Shown: piece by piece, positions 41,347 to 50,875 of the stretch
How positions within the stretch are numbered: position 1 is the first letter of the stretch
How the letters are laid out: each line of letters opens with the position of its first letter
NCBI RefSeq assembly: GCF_032917945.1
Contig: NZ_CP136624.1
Location: 7,750,001 to 7,814,000, forward strand
Reading direction: 5' to 3'
From: Bradyrhizobium sp. sBnM-33
GTDB taxonomy: Bacteria > Pseudomonadota > Alphaproteobacteria > Rhizobiales > Xanthobacteraceae
DNA length: 64,000 bases
Made by a program: the position numbers and the translations under genes
The notes under the pieces: generated by a model
Database searches by the model: none
What the model was told of the DNA's origin: nothing
Seen by the model: only the letters and a program-made list of their open reading frames with translations

Positions 41347-42360
41347 ATGTACCAGAAGTCAGATCTGCGGGGGGATTCTCCCGTTTCCATCATCGGCGCG
41401 GGCATTGCCGGCGCGTGGCAGGCGCTATTGTTCGCACAGGCCGGCCATGCCGTCACGTTGTACGAGCGCAGTGACGCCGATATGACGCTTTCCACCAGTC
41501 ACTGGGCCGGCGGCATGCTAGCCCCCTGGTGCGAGGCTGAGACCTCCGAGCCTGTGATCGGCCGGCTCGGCACCCGCTCGCTCGATTTGTGGCGCGAGCT
41601 CTTTCCCAACACCCCGTTCAACGGTTCGCTGGTGGTGGCGCATCCGCGCGACCGCGCCGATTTCGAGCGGTTTGCCAAACTCACCACCGGCCATATCAGG
41701 CTCGACGCAAGCGGCGTCGGCCGGCTCGAACCCTCGCTGGACGGCCGCTTTCGCGACGGCCTGTTCTATGCAGGCGAAGGCCATGTCGAGCCGCGGCGCG
41801 TGCTGCCGGAGCTGCATGCGCGCATCGAAGCCGCCGGCGGCACGATCAAGTTCGATTGCGACGTCAGTGCGGAAAATCTCGACGGCATCGTGATCGACTG
41901 CCGCGGGCTGTCGGCCCGCGACGAGCAGCGGGAGTTGCGCGGCGTCAAGGGCGAGATGATCATCATCGAGACATCGGAGGTCGAGTTCTCGCGCCCGGTG
42001 CGGCTGATCCATCCGCGCTGGCCGCTCTATGTCATCCCGCGCGGCGACAACAAATTCATGCTAGGCGCGACCACGATCGAGGCCGAGGACACCGGCGTCA
42101 GCGTGCGCTCGGCGCTGGAGCTGTTAGGTGCGGCCTATGCCGTGCATCCGGCTTTCGCCGAGGCGCGCATCGTCGAGTTCGGCTCTGGCTTGCGTCCCGC
42201 CTTCCCAAACAATCTGCCGCGGATCACGATCAGCAAGAGCAAGATCGCGGTCAACGGCCTTTACCGCCACGGTTTTCTGGTGGCGCCCGCGCTGGCCGAG
42301 CTGACGCTCGCCTACGTGCAGCGCGGCGCGATCGACAATGAGGTGATGCGATGCGTGTGA
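41347..42360 (+). CDS. thiO: Glycine oxidase ThiO
   Basis: A 337-residue FAD-dependent oxidase that turns glycine into the iminoacetate (dehydroglycine) needed for the thiazole half of thiamine. The N-terminal FAD motif is SIIGAGIAGAWQALLFAQAG. A D-amino-acid-oxidase-type core follows, with HWAGGMLAPWCEAE and the C-terminal LYRHGFLVAPALAELTLAYV. It is the first gene after the riboswitch and overlaps thiS by ten bases. Confidence 0.95.
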   Translation: MYQKSDLRGDSPVSIIGAGIAGAWQALLFAQAGHAVTLYERSDADMTLSTSHWAGGMLAPWCEAETSEPVIGRLGTRSLDLWRELFPNTPFNGSLVVAHPRDRADFERFAKLTTGHIRLDASGVGRLEPSLDGRFRDGLFYAGEGHVEPRRVLPELHARIEAAGGTIKFDCDVSAENLDGIVIDCRGLSARDEQRELRGVKGEMIIIETSEVEFSRPVRLIHPRWPLYVIPRGDNKFMLGATTIEAEDTGVSVRSALELLGAAYAVHPAFAEARIVEFGSGLRPAFPNNLPRITISKSKIAVNGLYRHGFLVAPALAELTLAYVQRGAIDNEVMRCV

Positions 42361-42548
42361 CCATCAACGGCGAACAGCGTGAGATCGCCTCGAAGCGCGT
42401 CGACGCGCTGCTCTCCGAGCTCGAATACGAAGGCACGCATTTCGCGATCGCCGTGAATTACGACGTGCTGCCGAAAAGCCGCTGGGCCGAGACCGCACTG
42501 AAAGCTGGCGACGAAATCGAGATCATCACCCCGCGGCAGGGAGGGTGA
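42351..42548 (+). CDS. thiS: Sulfur carrier protein ThiS
   Basis: A 65-residue ubiquitin-like protein. It ends in the required Gly-Gly (IITPRQGG), which is adenylated and turned into a thiocarboxylate that gives sulfur to ThiG. The start MRVTINGEQREIASKRVDAL is typical. It overlaps the end of thiO. The usual activating enzyme ThiF and sulfur source are not in the window. Confidence 0.95.
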   Translation: MRVTINGEQREIASKRVDALLSELEYEGTHFAIAVNYDVLPKSRWAETALKAGDEIEIITPRQGG

Positions 42549-42599
42549 GGAGGATGAACGCGCGCACTCTCCGCCCGTCGTCCCTGCGAAGCGCGCCTC

Positions 42600-42712
42600 G
42601 CACTCCGCTGTCATCGCCTGGCTTGACCGGGCGACCCAGTACGCCGCGGCCTGTCGGGTTGATCACAGCCGTCCCGGCGTACTGGATCCCCGCCTTCGCG
42701 GGGATGACAGGA
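42600..42712. repeat. GTACTGGATCCCCGCC palindromic repeat inside the thi operon
   Basis: CGCCTGGCTTGACCGGGCG with CCCAGTACGCCGCGG, then GGCGTACTGGATCCCCGCCT and GCGGGGATGACAG. CCCCGCCTTCGCGGGG is a strong hairpin. A copy lies at 48305-48345. It is located between thiS and thiG, so it is transcribed with the operon. Confidence 0.8.
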
Positions 42713-42729
42713 TCATTTGAGGAAACACC

Positions 42730-43518
42730 GTGAACATGCTGAACTTCTACGGCAAAACCTTCTCCTCCCGCCTCCTGATCGGCACGGCGCTCTATCCCTC
42801 GCCGGCGATCATGCAGGACGCGATCCGCGCCTCTGGCGCCAACATCGTGACCGTGTCGCTGCGGCGCGAGGCCGCCGGCGGCAAGACCGGCGATGCGTTC
42901 TGGTCGCTGATCCGCGAACTCGACGTCACGGTGCTGCCGAACACCGCCGGCTGCCGCAGCGTGCGCGAGGCGGTGACCACCGCAAAGCTGGCGCGTGAAC
43001 TGTTCGGTACGCCCTGGATCAAGCTCGAAGTGATCGCCGACAACGACACGCTGCAGCCCGACGTGGTCGGCCTGGTTGAAGCCGCCGCCATCCTGATCAA
43101 GGACGGCTTTGAAGTGTTCCCCTATTGCACCGAAGATCTTTCGGTGGCGATGCGGCTGGTCGAAACGGGGTGCAAGGTGGTGATGCCCTGGGCCGCGCCG
43201 ATCGGAAGTGCAAAAGGCATCACCAACCGCGATGCGCTAAAGCTGATGCGCGAGCGCCTGCCCGATATCACGCTGGTGGTCGACGCCGGCCTCGGCGCCC
43301 CCTCGCATGCTGCCCACGCCCTCGAGCTCGGCTACGACGCCGTGCTGCTCAACACCGCGGTGGCAAAAGCCGCCGATCCCGTCGCGATGGCCAACGCCTT
43401 CCGCCTCGGCGTCGAAGCCGGCCGCACCGCCTATGAAGCCGGCTTGATGGAAGCCCGCGACTTCGCCTCTCCCTCCACCCCTGTGATTGGGACCCCGTTC
43501 TGGCATGCCGTATCCTGA
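42730..43518 (+). CDS. thiG: Thiazole synthase ThiG
   Basis: A 262-residue TIM-barrel enzyme that joins deoxyxylulose-5-phosphate, dehydroglycine and ThiS-borne sulfur into the thiazole phosphate. Family blocks: [68 protein letters not shown] with the imine-forming Lys, and [20 protein letters not shown]. The GTG at 42730 has GAGGA well placed; the ATG at 42736 is an alternative. Overlaps thiE by 14 bases. Confidence 0.95.
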   Translation: MNMLNFYGKTFSSRLLIGTALYPSPAIMQDAIRASGANIVTVSLRREAAGGKTGDAFWSLIRELDVTVLPNTAGCRSVREAVTTAKLARELFGTPWIKLEVIADNDTLQPDVVGLVEAAAILIKDGFEVFPYCTEDLSVAMRLVETGCKVVMPWAAPIGSAKGITNRDALKLMRERLPDITLVVDAGLGAPSHAAHALELGYDAVLLNTAVAKAADPVAMANAFRLGVEAGRTAYEAGLMEARDFASPSTPVIGTPFWHAVS

Positions 43519-44113
43519 TCGATTCTACCCCGTGGTCGACAGCGTCGCCTGGGTGGCGCGGCTGGCGCTGCTCGGCGCCGGCACCATCCAGCTGCGCGCC
43601 AAGGATCTCGACGACGCCGAGGCGCTGCAGATCGTGACCGACGCCCTTGAAGTCATCAAGGGCACCGATGCCAAGCTCGTCGTCAACGATTACTGGCGCG
43701 CGGCGATCGTCGCCGGTGCAAAACACCTGCATCTCGGCCAGGAAGACCTCGTCGGCGCCGATCTCAACGAAATCCGCAAAGCCGGATTGACGCTCGGCAT
43801 CTCCACCCATGACGACGAAGAACTGGCGACTGCGCTCGCCGCCAGGCCCGACTACATCGCGCTCGGTCCGATCTTCCCGACCACGCTGAAATCGATGCGT
43901 TTTGCGCCGCAGGGCATTCCAAAGATCACCGAATGGAAAAAGCGCATCGGCAATATCCCGCTGGTCGCGATCGGCGGCATCAAGTTCGAACAATCAGCCG
44001 AGATCTACGCCGCCGGCGCCGACTCCATCGCCGTCGTCAGCGACGTCACCCAGAGCGCCGATCCCGACGCGCGGGTGCGGCAATGGCTGGGCCAGGGCGC
44101 GGAGACAGCGTGA
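43505..44113 (+). CDS. thiE: Thiamine-phosphate synthase ThiE
   Basis: A 202-residue TIM-barrel enzyme joining hydroxymethylpyrimidine diphosphate and thiazole phosphate to thiamine phosphate. It shows [72 protein letters not shown] and [12 protein letters not shown]. The start at 43505 ([14 protein letters not shown]) lies within the 3' end of thiG. ThiD, which makes the pyrimidine diphosphate, is not in the window. Confidence 0.94.
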   Translation: MPYPDRFYPVVDSVAWVARLALLGAGTIQLRAKDLDDAEALQIVTDALEVIKGTDAKLVVNDYWRAAIVAGAKHLHLGQEDLVGADLNEIRKAGLTLGISTHDDEELATALAARPDYIALGPIFPTTLKSMRFAPQGIPKITEWKKRIGNIPLVAIGGIKFEQSAEIYAAGADSIAVVSDVTQSADPDARVRQWLGQGAETA

Positions 44114-44136
44114 TGGATTTGCGAAGCAACCACAGC

Positions 44137-44412
44137 CGTCATTGCGAGCGAAGCGAAGCAATCCATTGGCACTGCGCAATCGGTGACAATGGATTGCTTC
44201 GTCGCTTCGCTCCTCGCAATGACGGAGGAAACTCGCGATCGCGAAGGAGACATCAGCGCTCGCGGAGGCACCCCCACCCCCGACCCTCCCTCGCAAGCGG
44301 GAGAGGGGGCGCAGCGAGCGCTTGGTCAACCCGTCCCGTCTACGCAGGAAGGAGCGCAGCGCGCCCTTGTTACCCTCTCCCGCTTGCGGGGGAGGGTGGC
44401 GCGCGTCAGCGC
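44137..44412. repeat. CGTCATTGCGAG palindrome and a CCCTCTCCCGC palindrome between thiE and thiC
   Basis: CGTCATTGCGAGCGAAGCGA ... GAAGCAATCC ... GGATTGCTTCGTCGCTTCGC ... CTCGCAATGACGG spans 44137-44225. A second inverted repeat (CCTCCCTCGCAAGCGGGAGA ... CCCTCTCCCGCTTGCGGGGG) spans 44280-44400, with an inner GCAGCGAGCGC/GCAGCGCGC section. Together they put about 390 bases of hairpins between thiE and thiC. Confidence 0.82.
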
Positions 44413-44480
44413 GCGACGGGTGGGGCTCGCGCCACAAGTTTCGCTACCGGATGGATCCGCCGTGCGGCCGTCCGGAATGA

Positions 44481-46403
<1,923 letters not shown>

Positions 46404-46427
46404 GGCTGCGCACTCACCTAGACCGCA

Positions 46428-46826
46428 ATGACCAACAATCTGACCGGTGTCTGGGACGGCACCTATGTTCAGCCGCGCGTTGGAATGGTCACGTTTCTGG
46501 CGACGCTTATCGAGACTGGTGGCGCGCTCGGAGGAAACGTGACCGAACCCTGCATCACGCCCGGTTGCCCGTTGAGCATCCACAACGCTTCGATTGCGGG
46601 TCATCGATCCGGCAGCGCGGTTTCATTCGTCAAGCGTTACGAGCCGCCCGGCTACGGCTATGACAAGGTCACTTATGAAGGCGTGGTCAATGCTGACGCC
46701 ACGGAAATCGATGGGCGCTGGCGGCTGCCAGGCACTGGGTGGTCTGGAACATTTCTGATGGTTCGCTCGACCAAGCCTGCACAATCGACCGCAACCGAAG
46801 AACGGACCAAGGAGCCGACACGTTAG
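46428..46826 (+). CDS. Hypothetical beta-rich protein
   Basis: A 132-residue protein of unknown function starting MTNNLTGVWDGTYVQPRVGM. The NLTGVWDGTY opening, SIHNASIAGHRSGSAVSFVK and the later EIDGRWRLPGTGWSGTFLMV strands suggest a small lipocalin- or streptavidin-like barrel (alternating strands ending W-S-G-T-F). That is inference. Two Cys lie close together (EPCITPGCPLS). No signal peptide. It begins 24 bases after thiC but is probably unrelated to thiamine. Confidence 0.7.
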   Translation: MTNNLTGVWDGTYVQPRVGMVTFLATLIETGGALGGNVTEPCITPGCPLSIHNASIAGHRSGSAVSFVKRYEPPGYGYDKVTYEGVVNADATEIDGRWRLPGTGWSGTFLMVRSTKPAQSTATEERTKEPTR

Positions 46827-47220
46827 CATGCGTAGCCCGGATGAGGCGACATCCGGAGTTCAAACCATCCCGCATATCGCTACGCTCATGCGGGCTACGG
46901 CCCTGAGCTGGCTGCGTCGTTCCCCGCACATAAGCGAAACCTCGATACATGCCCGCTACGGATCCCACCAACAACGAAGAGCGGTGGCTGTCGACGTCCC
47001 TGCGTTAGAGAAACGAGAAACCACGAGGCCGCGCCGACGCGCCTATCTGCCTGCTGTTGAGCGTTTACTTCAGGATGTAACAAAGCGTCATCAAAACCTT
47101 TCAGTCCCCCATTAACCTTTCATTAACCATACGCGTCCACCCTTCTCTACGGCAGGGGGCCGTTGATTCCTGATGCTTCAGCTCCGCGTTTCGGAGCTAG
47201 CGTTGAGTCGGGAGGTGTTG
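46827..47220. other. Intergenic region with a GTAGCCCGGATGAGG repeat
   Basis: CGTAGCCCGGATGAGGCGAC, then ATCCGGAGTTC and CTCATGCGGGCTACG (46832-46905), is a compact palindromic repeat of the same family as the hosts at 4700 and 6650 but without the mini-element. The rest (46906-47220) has no convincing gene; ATTAACCTTTCATTAACC before 47130 could be promoter-like. Confidence 0.6.
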
Positions 47221-47505
47221 ATGCCCCGGGAGTACCTTGGTGACGTGTACATTGGCGCGGCGTGCGACCGCGCGAGCGAGATTCCGCTGCCGGATTCTCC
47301 GGCCCTTTCACCCCACCAGATCGTGCCGATGCTGATCGGCTCCACCGTCGAGGCGATCGAGCGCGAGCTCGTGCTGCAGACGCTGGCGCGCTGCCACGGC
47401 AATCGCACTCATGCCGCGCGCGTGCTCGGACTTTCGGTGCGCACGATGCGCAACAAGATCCGGCAGTATGCGACTGATGGGGCCGACATTCCCGCGCACA
47501 GCTAG
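47221..47505 (+). CDS. Orphan Fis-type HTH protein, like the C terminus of FlbD
   Basis: A 94-residue protein. The N-terminal ~40 residues are unlike any domain I know (MPREYLGDVYIGAACDRASE). Residues ~40-88 (STVEAIERELVLQTLARCHG, NRTHAARVLGLSVRTMRNKI) match the Fis-type DNA-binding domain found at the end of NtrC-class activators, closest by eye to flagellar FlbD. The receiver and AAA+ domains are absent. It may bind DNA as a nucleoid-type or anti-activator protein. GGGAGGT precedes the ATG at 47221; the frame extends to 47173. Confidence 0.85.
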   Translation: MPREYLGDVYIGAACDRASEIPLPDSPALSPHQIVPMLIGSTVEAIERELVLQTLARCHGNRTHAARVLGLSVRTMRNKIRQYATDGADIPAHS

Positions 47506-47804
47506 GTCGAACAGAGCGTAGCGTCAGCAAAGCGGACCTGTCTCGCCGCAGCTCGAAGAGCGAAGGCGGAAGCGGGCGCACCGTCATGAGCACGGCTGAA
47601 TTGGTGGGCACGGCGCTTTGCGCCTTTGCCCACCCTTGTATTGGGCTGCGGACTGATTTGTTTCGCGCGCAAGCGCAATCTCGCTTGCGCGCGTGCGACA
47701 AACTGGCACGACGGGCAAATCAGCAAAAACCTGTCCAGTCCCTCTCGCAAAAATATTCCGCTTAACTTCGAGAGCAAATCATCGGCATAACTCCGCCCGT
47801 CTCA

Positions 47805-48160
47805 CGGCGAATGAGGGGCGTCGGCCATCGTCACGAACGCGCGGTGAGATGCGATGGACGCGGAAGGCGCAAGACGTAGGCGCACAAAGCGTACGGCGAA
47901 GTCGTGTGGTTCGGGCGCCGCGGTGCTGGCGTTAAGCTCTTGAGAAGCAAACTTCTCAGGGGCGACGGAGGCAAGAAAGCCGTTCTCCGGGAAGAGCTCG
48001 AAGTAGCCGTAAAGCCATTGCGCAGGGAAGGCCGGGATGCTCCCGCTGTACCTGTATGCTCGTGTGCGCGCTTCCTATGCTCACCTGCACACGAGACCGC
48101 GGGTGCAGCAAGCACCCGGTCTTCCCTGCGCCCTCTGATTGGAGAGGGTGGGAGGTTGGT
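47805..48160. repeat. Strongly structured element, candidate multicopy or RNA element
   Basis: The 3' third holds nested hairpins: GCGCAGGGAAG (48020-48030) pairs with CTTCCCTGCGC (48121-48131). Inside it CTCGTGTGC (48059-48067) pairs with GCACACGAG (48087-48095), and CGGGTGC (48100-48106) with GCACCCG (48112-48118). The upstream part has GGACGCGGAAGGCGCAAGAC and CTTGAGAAGCAAACTTCTCA (a hairpin). From memory, similar sequence is frequent in Bradyrhizobium genomes and gives rise to spurious annotated proteins. Its nature is unknown. Confidence 0.5.
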
Positions 48161-48220
48161 AGCAAAGCTCGGGCACAGTGTGTCGCGAGAATGCCGCCTC
48201 ACATTCGCTTGTCATCGTCC

Positions 48221-48260
48221 GCCAACGGGTCGCGCGAATGCGCGCCCGATGACAGGCTCC
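48221..48260. repeat. Mini-element copy 4 inside an ATCGTCCGCC palindrome
   Basis: GCCAACGGGTCGCGCGAATG, then CGCGCCCGATGACAGGCTCC. Host arms ATCGTCCGCC and GGCGGACGAT flank it (48214-48270). Confidence 0.8.
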
Positions 48261-48606
48261 GGCGGACGATCCAGTATTCCAGAGACGCCAGCGATTGAAC
48301 CGAGAAGCCGCGGCGTACTGGATCCCCGCCTTCGCGGGGATGACAGTGGTGGGCGTCGCTATCTCCCCGTCATTGCGAGCGCAGCGAAGCAATCCATCTC
48401 GCGGCAAAACGGAAGCATGGATTGCTGCGCTTCGCTCGCAATGACGTGGATAGGCGCGGCGTACTGGTCGACCCGGCGATGACAGCGGAGGATTCAGGGA
48501 CGACGGGGCAAGACCAACGATCCGTCGTCATAATGCGCCGATCGGAAATCCAAATGACGGGGAAAGAGTCCGGCTTTGTCGATTTTTCATTCTACTTCAG
48601 ATAGCA

Positions 48607-49299
48607 ATGACTTATTTTCGACGCAGCGAAAGCCAAGAGAAGAACGGATATCGCGGTATCGCCAACGAGATAAAAACACGGCAGGGAAGGATAAAAGTGG
48701 GTGAACTTCTGGGCTCTATCGTTTTTTCTTTGATTGTAATCGCACTAATCGCCGGCGCATGGACCTGGATTTCGACGCTGTTCAGAAAAGGGGTCATGGC
48801 GCTGCTCGGCTTCGATGCGGTCTGCGTCCAGCAGTTCGAAACCGTGCTGCTCTACCGGAACGGGCGTTTTGAAAGAGCCCTGACACCCGGCCGGCACCGC
48901 ATCCGCGCCGGCAGCCGCCAACTGGCGCGGATCGATTTGCGGCCCGAGGTGTTACGGTTCACGCAAGGCGCAGTCTCCGCGGACCGCTTTGCGGTCAACC
49001 TCGTCTATGTCGCGCGCATCCAGATCGTCGACCCCCGGGCCGCTTTCGAAAGCACGCAGAATTACCGGGACGAGGTCTGCATACGCCTGCAGTCGGTCGT
49101 GAAGGCGGTGTGCAGCCGAAAGCCGCGCCTCGAAATTCAGATGGACCACCAGAGCTTTGGCAACAGCGTCCAGAAGGCCGCCAGCCAGGTGCTTCGCTCG
49201 ATCGGTTGCGAATGCCTGACGTTCGAGCTGCTGCAGGTCGATTCCGCGGGGCCGATCGCGGAATTGGAGAACAGGCGCATGGGATTTGCCGCGCATTAG
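48607..49299 (+). CDS. SPFH/band-7-like membrane protein
   Basis: A 230-residue protein. Residues ~1-40 are polar, followed by a single membrane helix (LGSIVFSLIVIALIAGAWTW). An SPFH-like domain follows (~70-225: VQQFETVLLYRNGRFERALT, PGRHRIRAGSRQLARIDLRP, VSADRFAVNLVYVARIQIVD). Slipin-type proteins scaffold membranes or proteases, and members often pair with NfeD, which is not present here. It is shorter than typical slipins (~260) and lacks the long C-terminal coiled coil. The first ~150 bases are AT-richer than the region, and no ribosome site precedes the ATG, so the start is uncertain. Confidence 0.7.
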   Translation: MTYFRRSESQEKNGYRGIANEIKTRQGRIKVGELLGSIVFSLIVIALIAGAWTWISTLFRKGVMALLGFDAVCVQQFETVLLYRNGRFERALTPGRHRIRAGSRQLARIDLRPEVLRFTQGAVSADRFAVNLVYVARIQIVDPRAAFESTQNYRDEVCIRLQSVVKAVCSRKPRLEIQMDHQSFGNSVQKAASQVLRSIGCECLTFELLQVDSAGPIAELENRRMGFAAH

Positions 49300-49553
49300 C
49301 TTGTCGCGGCTCGATCGCGCGCCGGCAGTGCCGTTCGGCCGCCAGGGCACCGGCCGGCAGATCGCCTATGCTGCGCCGCTGCCGATTTCGAATGAATCAT
49401 CCTACGCCGGCGCGCATTCGCTGTTGCGCGACGCCGGCCGTGCGGCCGGGACCGCGCGCAGCTCGTCTACGCAAGCCGAATGGCTCGGGGATTGCGAGAA
49501 TTGGCGGCAATGCCCAACTCTTCCCTATCATGATTGATCCGGACATCCCCGAC

Positions 49554-50654
49554 ATGAGCCAGACCAAACTGTTCGAGCCCCTCAAGCTTGGCCCGATTGC
49601 GCTGCCCAACCGCCTTGTGATGGCGCCGCTGACCCGCAACCGCGCGGTGCCTCCGGGCATGGTGCCGAGCCCGCTTGCGATCGACTATTATGGCCAGCGC
49701 GCCTCCGCCGGATTGCTCATCACCGAAGCCAGCCAGGTTTCGCAGCAGGGTCAGGGCTATCAGGATACGCCGGGCATCTATTCGAAAGAGCAGGTCGAGG
49801 GCTGGCGCAAGGTCACCGATCGCGTGCATGAAAAAGGCGGGCGCATCTTCATCCAGATCTGGCATGTCGGCCGTATCTCGCACACCACGCTGCAGCCCGG
49901 CGGCGGCAAGCCGGTGGCGCCGTCGGCGATCCGCGCCAAGGGCAAGACGTTTGTGGGCGGCACCTTCACCGAGATATCCGAACCGCGTGCGCTGGAGCTG
50001 TCGGAAATTCCAGGGATCATCGACGACTTCAAGCGCGGCACCGAGAACGCGCTGGCCGCCGGTTTTGACGGCGTCGAGATCCACGGCGCCAACGGTTACC
50101 TGCTCGATCAATTTGCAAAAGACGGCACCAACAAGCGCACCGATGCCTACGGCGGATCGATCGAGAACCGCGCAAAGCTGATGCTGGAAGTGTCGCAGGC
50201 GGTGGCCGCGATTGCCGGCCCCGAGCGCACCGGCATCCGCATTTCACCGGTGACGCCCGCCAACGATGTGTCCGATTCCAATCCACAGCCGCTGTTCGAT
50301 CACATCGTGGATGGACTCGACGCGCTGAAGCTGAGCTACATTCACGTCATCGAAGGCGCCACCGGCGGGCCGCGCGATATCGCGCCGTTCGATTACGCGT
50401 CCTTGCGTAAGCGCTTTGGCGGAGCCTATGTCGCCAACAACGGCTACGACTTCGACCTCGCGACAAAAGTGCTCGAGGCCGGCGCCGCCGACCTGATCGC
50501 GTTCGGCAAGCCATTCATCTCGAACCCCGATCTGGTCGAGCGATTGAAGAAGGGCGCGCCCTTGAATGAATGGGACAAGGCGACGTTCTATGGCGGCGGC
50601 GCGAAGGGATATACGGATTATCCGACGCTGGCGGCGGCGCAAGCGGCGGAGTGA
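49554..50654 (+). CDS. Old yellow enzyme family alkene reductase (NemA-like)
   Basis: A 366-residue FMN TIM-barrel reductase. It reduces activated C=C bonds, quinones or nitro compounds with NAD(P)H. Landmarks: FEPLKLGPIALPNRLVMAPL, GLLITEASQVSQQGQGY, FIQIWHVGRISHTTLQPGG, GFDGVEIHGANGYLLDQFAK with the His/Asn substrate pair (HGAN), YGGSIENRAKLMLEV and LIAFGKPFISNPDLVERL. I choose the ATG at 49554 (MSQTKLFEPLKLG); 49530 adds eight residues. Monocistronic. It may act in detoxification. Confidence 0.93.
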   Translation: MSQTKLFEPLKLGPIALPNRLVMAPLTRNRAVPPGMVPSPLAIDYYGQRASAGLLITEASQVSQQGQGYQDTPGIYSKEQVEGWRKVTDRVHEKGGRIFIQIWHVGRISHTTLQPGGGKPVAPSAIRAKGKTFVGGTFTEISEPRALELSEIPGIIDDFKRGTENALAAGFDGVEIHGANGYLLDQFAKDGTNKRTDAYGGSIENRAKLMLEVSQAVAAIAGPERTGIRISPVTPANDVSDSNPQPLFDHIVDGLDALKLSYIHVIEGATGGPRDIAPFDYASLRKRFGGAYVANNGYDFDLATKVLEAGAADLIAFGKPFISNPDLVERLKKGAPLNEWDKATFYGGGAKGYTDYPTLAAAQAAE

Positions 50655-50675
50655 GGCTGCTAAGCTTTCTCTCCG

Positions 50676-50870
50676 TCATTGCGAGGAGCGAAGCGACGAA
50701 GCAATCCATGCTTCAGCAAGCGGCGAGATGGATTGCTTCGCGGAGCCTGTCATCGGGCGGCGCTTCGCGCCGACCCGTTGGCTCGCAATGACAAAAGAAA
50801 AAGGCCGGGATCGCTCCCGGCCTTTGGTTTTGTTCGTGGATGCCCAGGTCAAGCCCGGCCATGACATCTA
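50676..50870. repeat. CGTCATTGCGAG palindrome containing mini-element copy 5, then GTGGATGCCCAGG copy
   Basis: CGTCATTGCGAGGAGCGAAG ... CAATCCATG ... ATGGATTGCTTCGC is interrupted at 50742-50781 by GGAGCCTGTCATCGGGCGGC ... CGACCCGTTGG and resumes CTCGCAATGAC. GGCCGGGATCGCTCCCGGCC and a GTGGATGCCC...GGCCATGACAT element follow, ending at the glpV stop; one of these hairpins is the likely glp operon terminator. Confidence 0.85.
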
Positions 50871-50875
50871 CGATG

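Larger units (their letters stand above)
47506..48606. other. 1.1-kb gene desert built from several repeat families
   Basis: No convincing gene on either strand. In order: a GAAGAGCGAAGGCGGAAGC stretch (~47545); a GGTGGGCA...TTTGCCCACC copy (47605-47637); a perfect 11-bp hairpin GCGCGCAAGCG/CGCTTGCGCGC (47665-47692); a GGGCAAATCAGC ... AAAAATATTCCGC stretch (47715-47762) that looks multicopy from memory; a structured element (47805-48160); mini-element copy 4 (48221-48260); a GTACTGGATCCCC copy (48305-48345); a CGTCATTGCGAG copy (48369-48445). The last ~120 bases are AT-richer. Confidence 0.6.

Noticed and set aside
49110-49553. N-terminal extension of the old yellow enzyme gene
   Set aside because: It overlaps the SPFH-like gene in another frame, and the flavin-barrel homology begins right after 49554.
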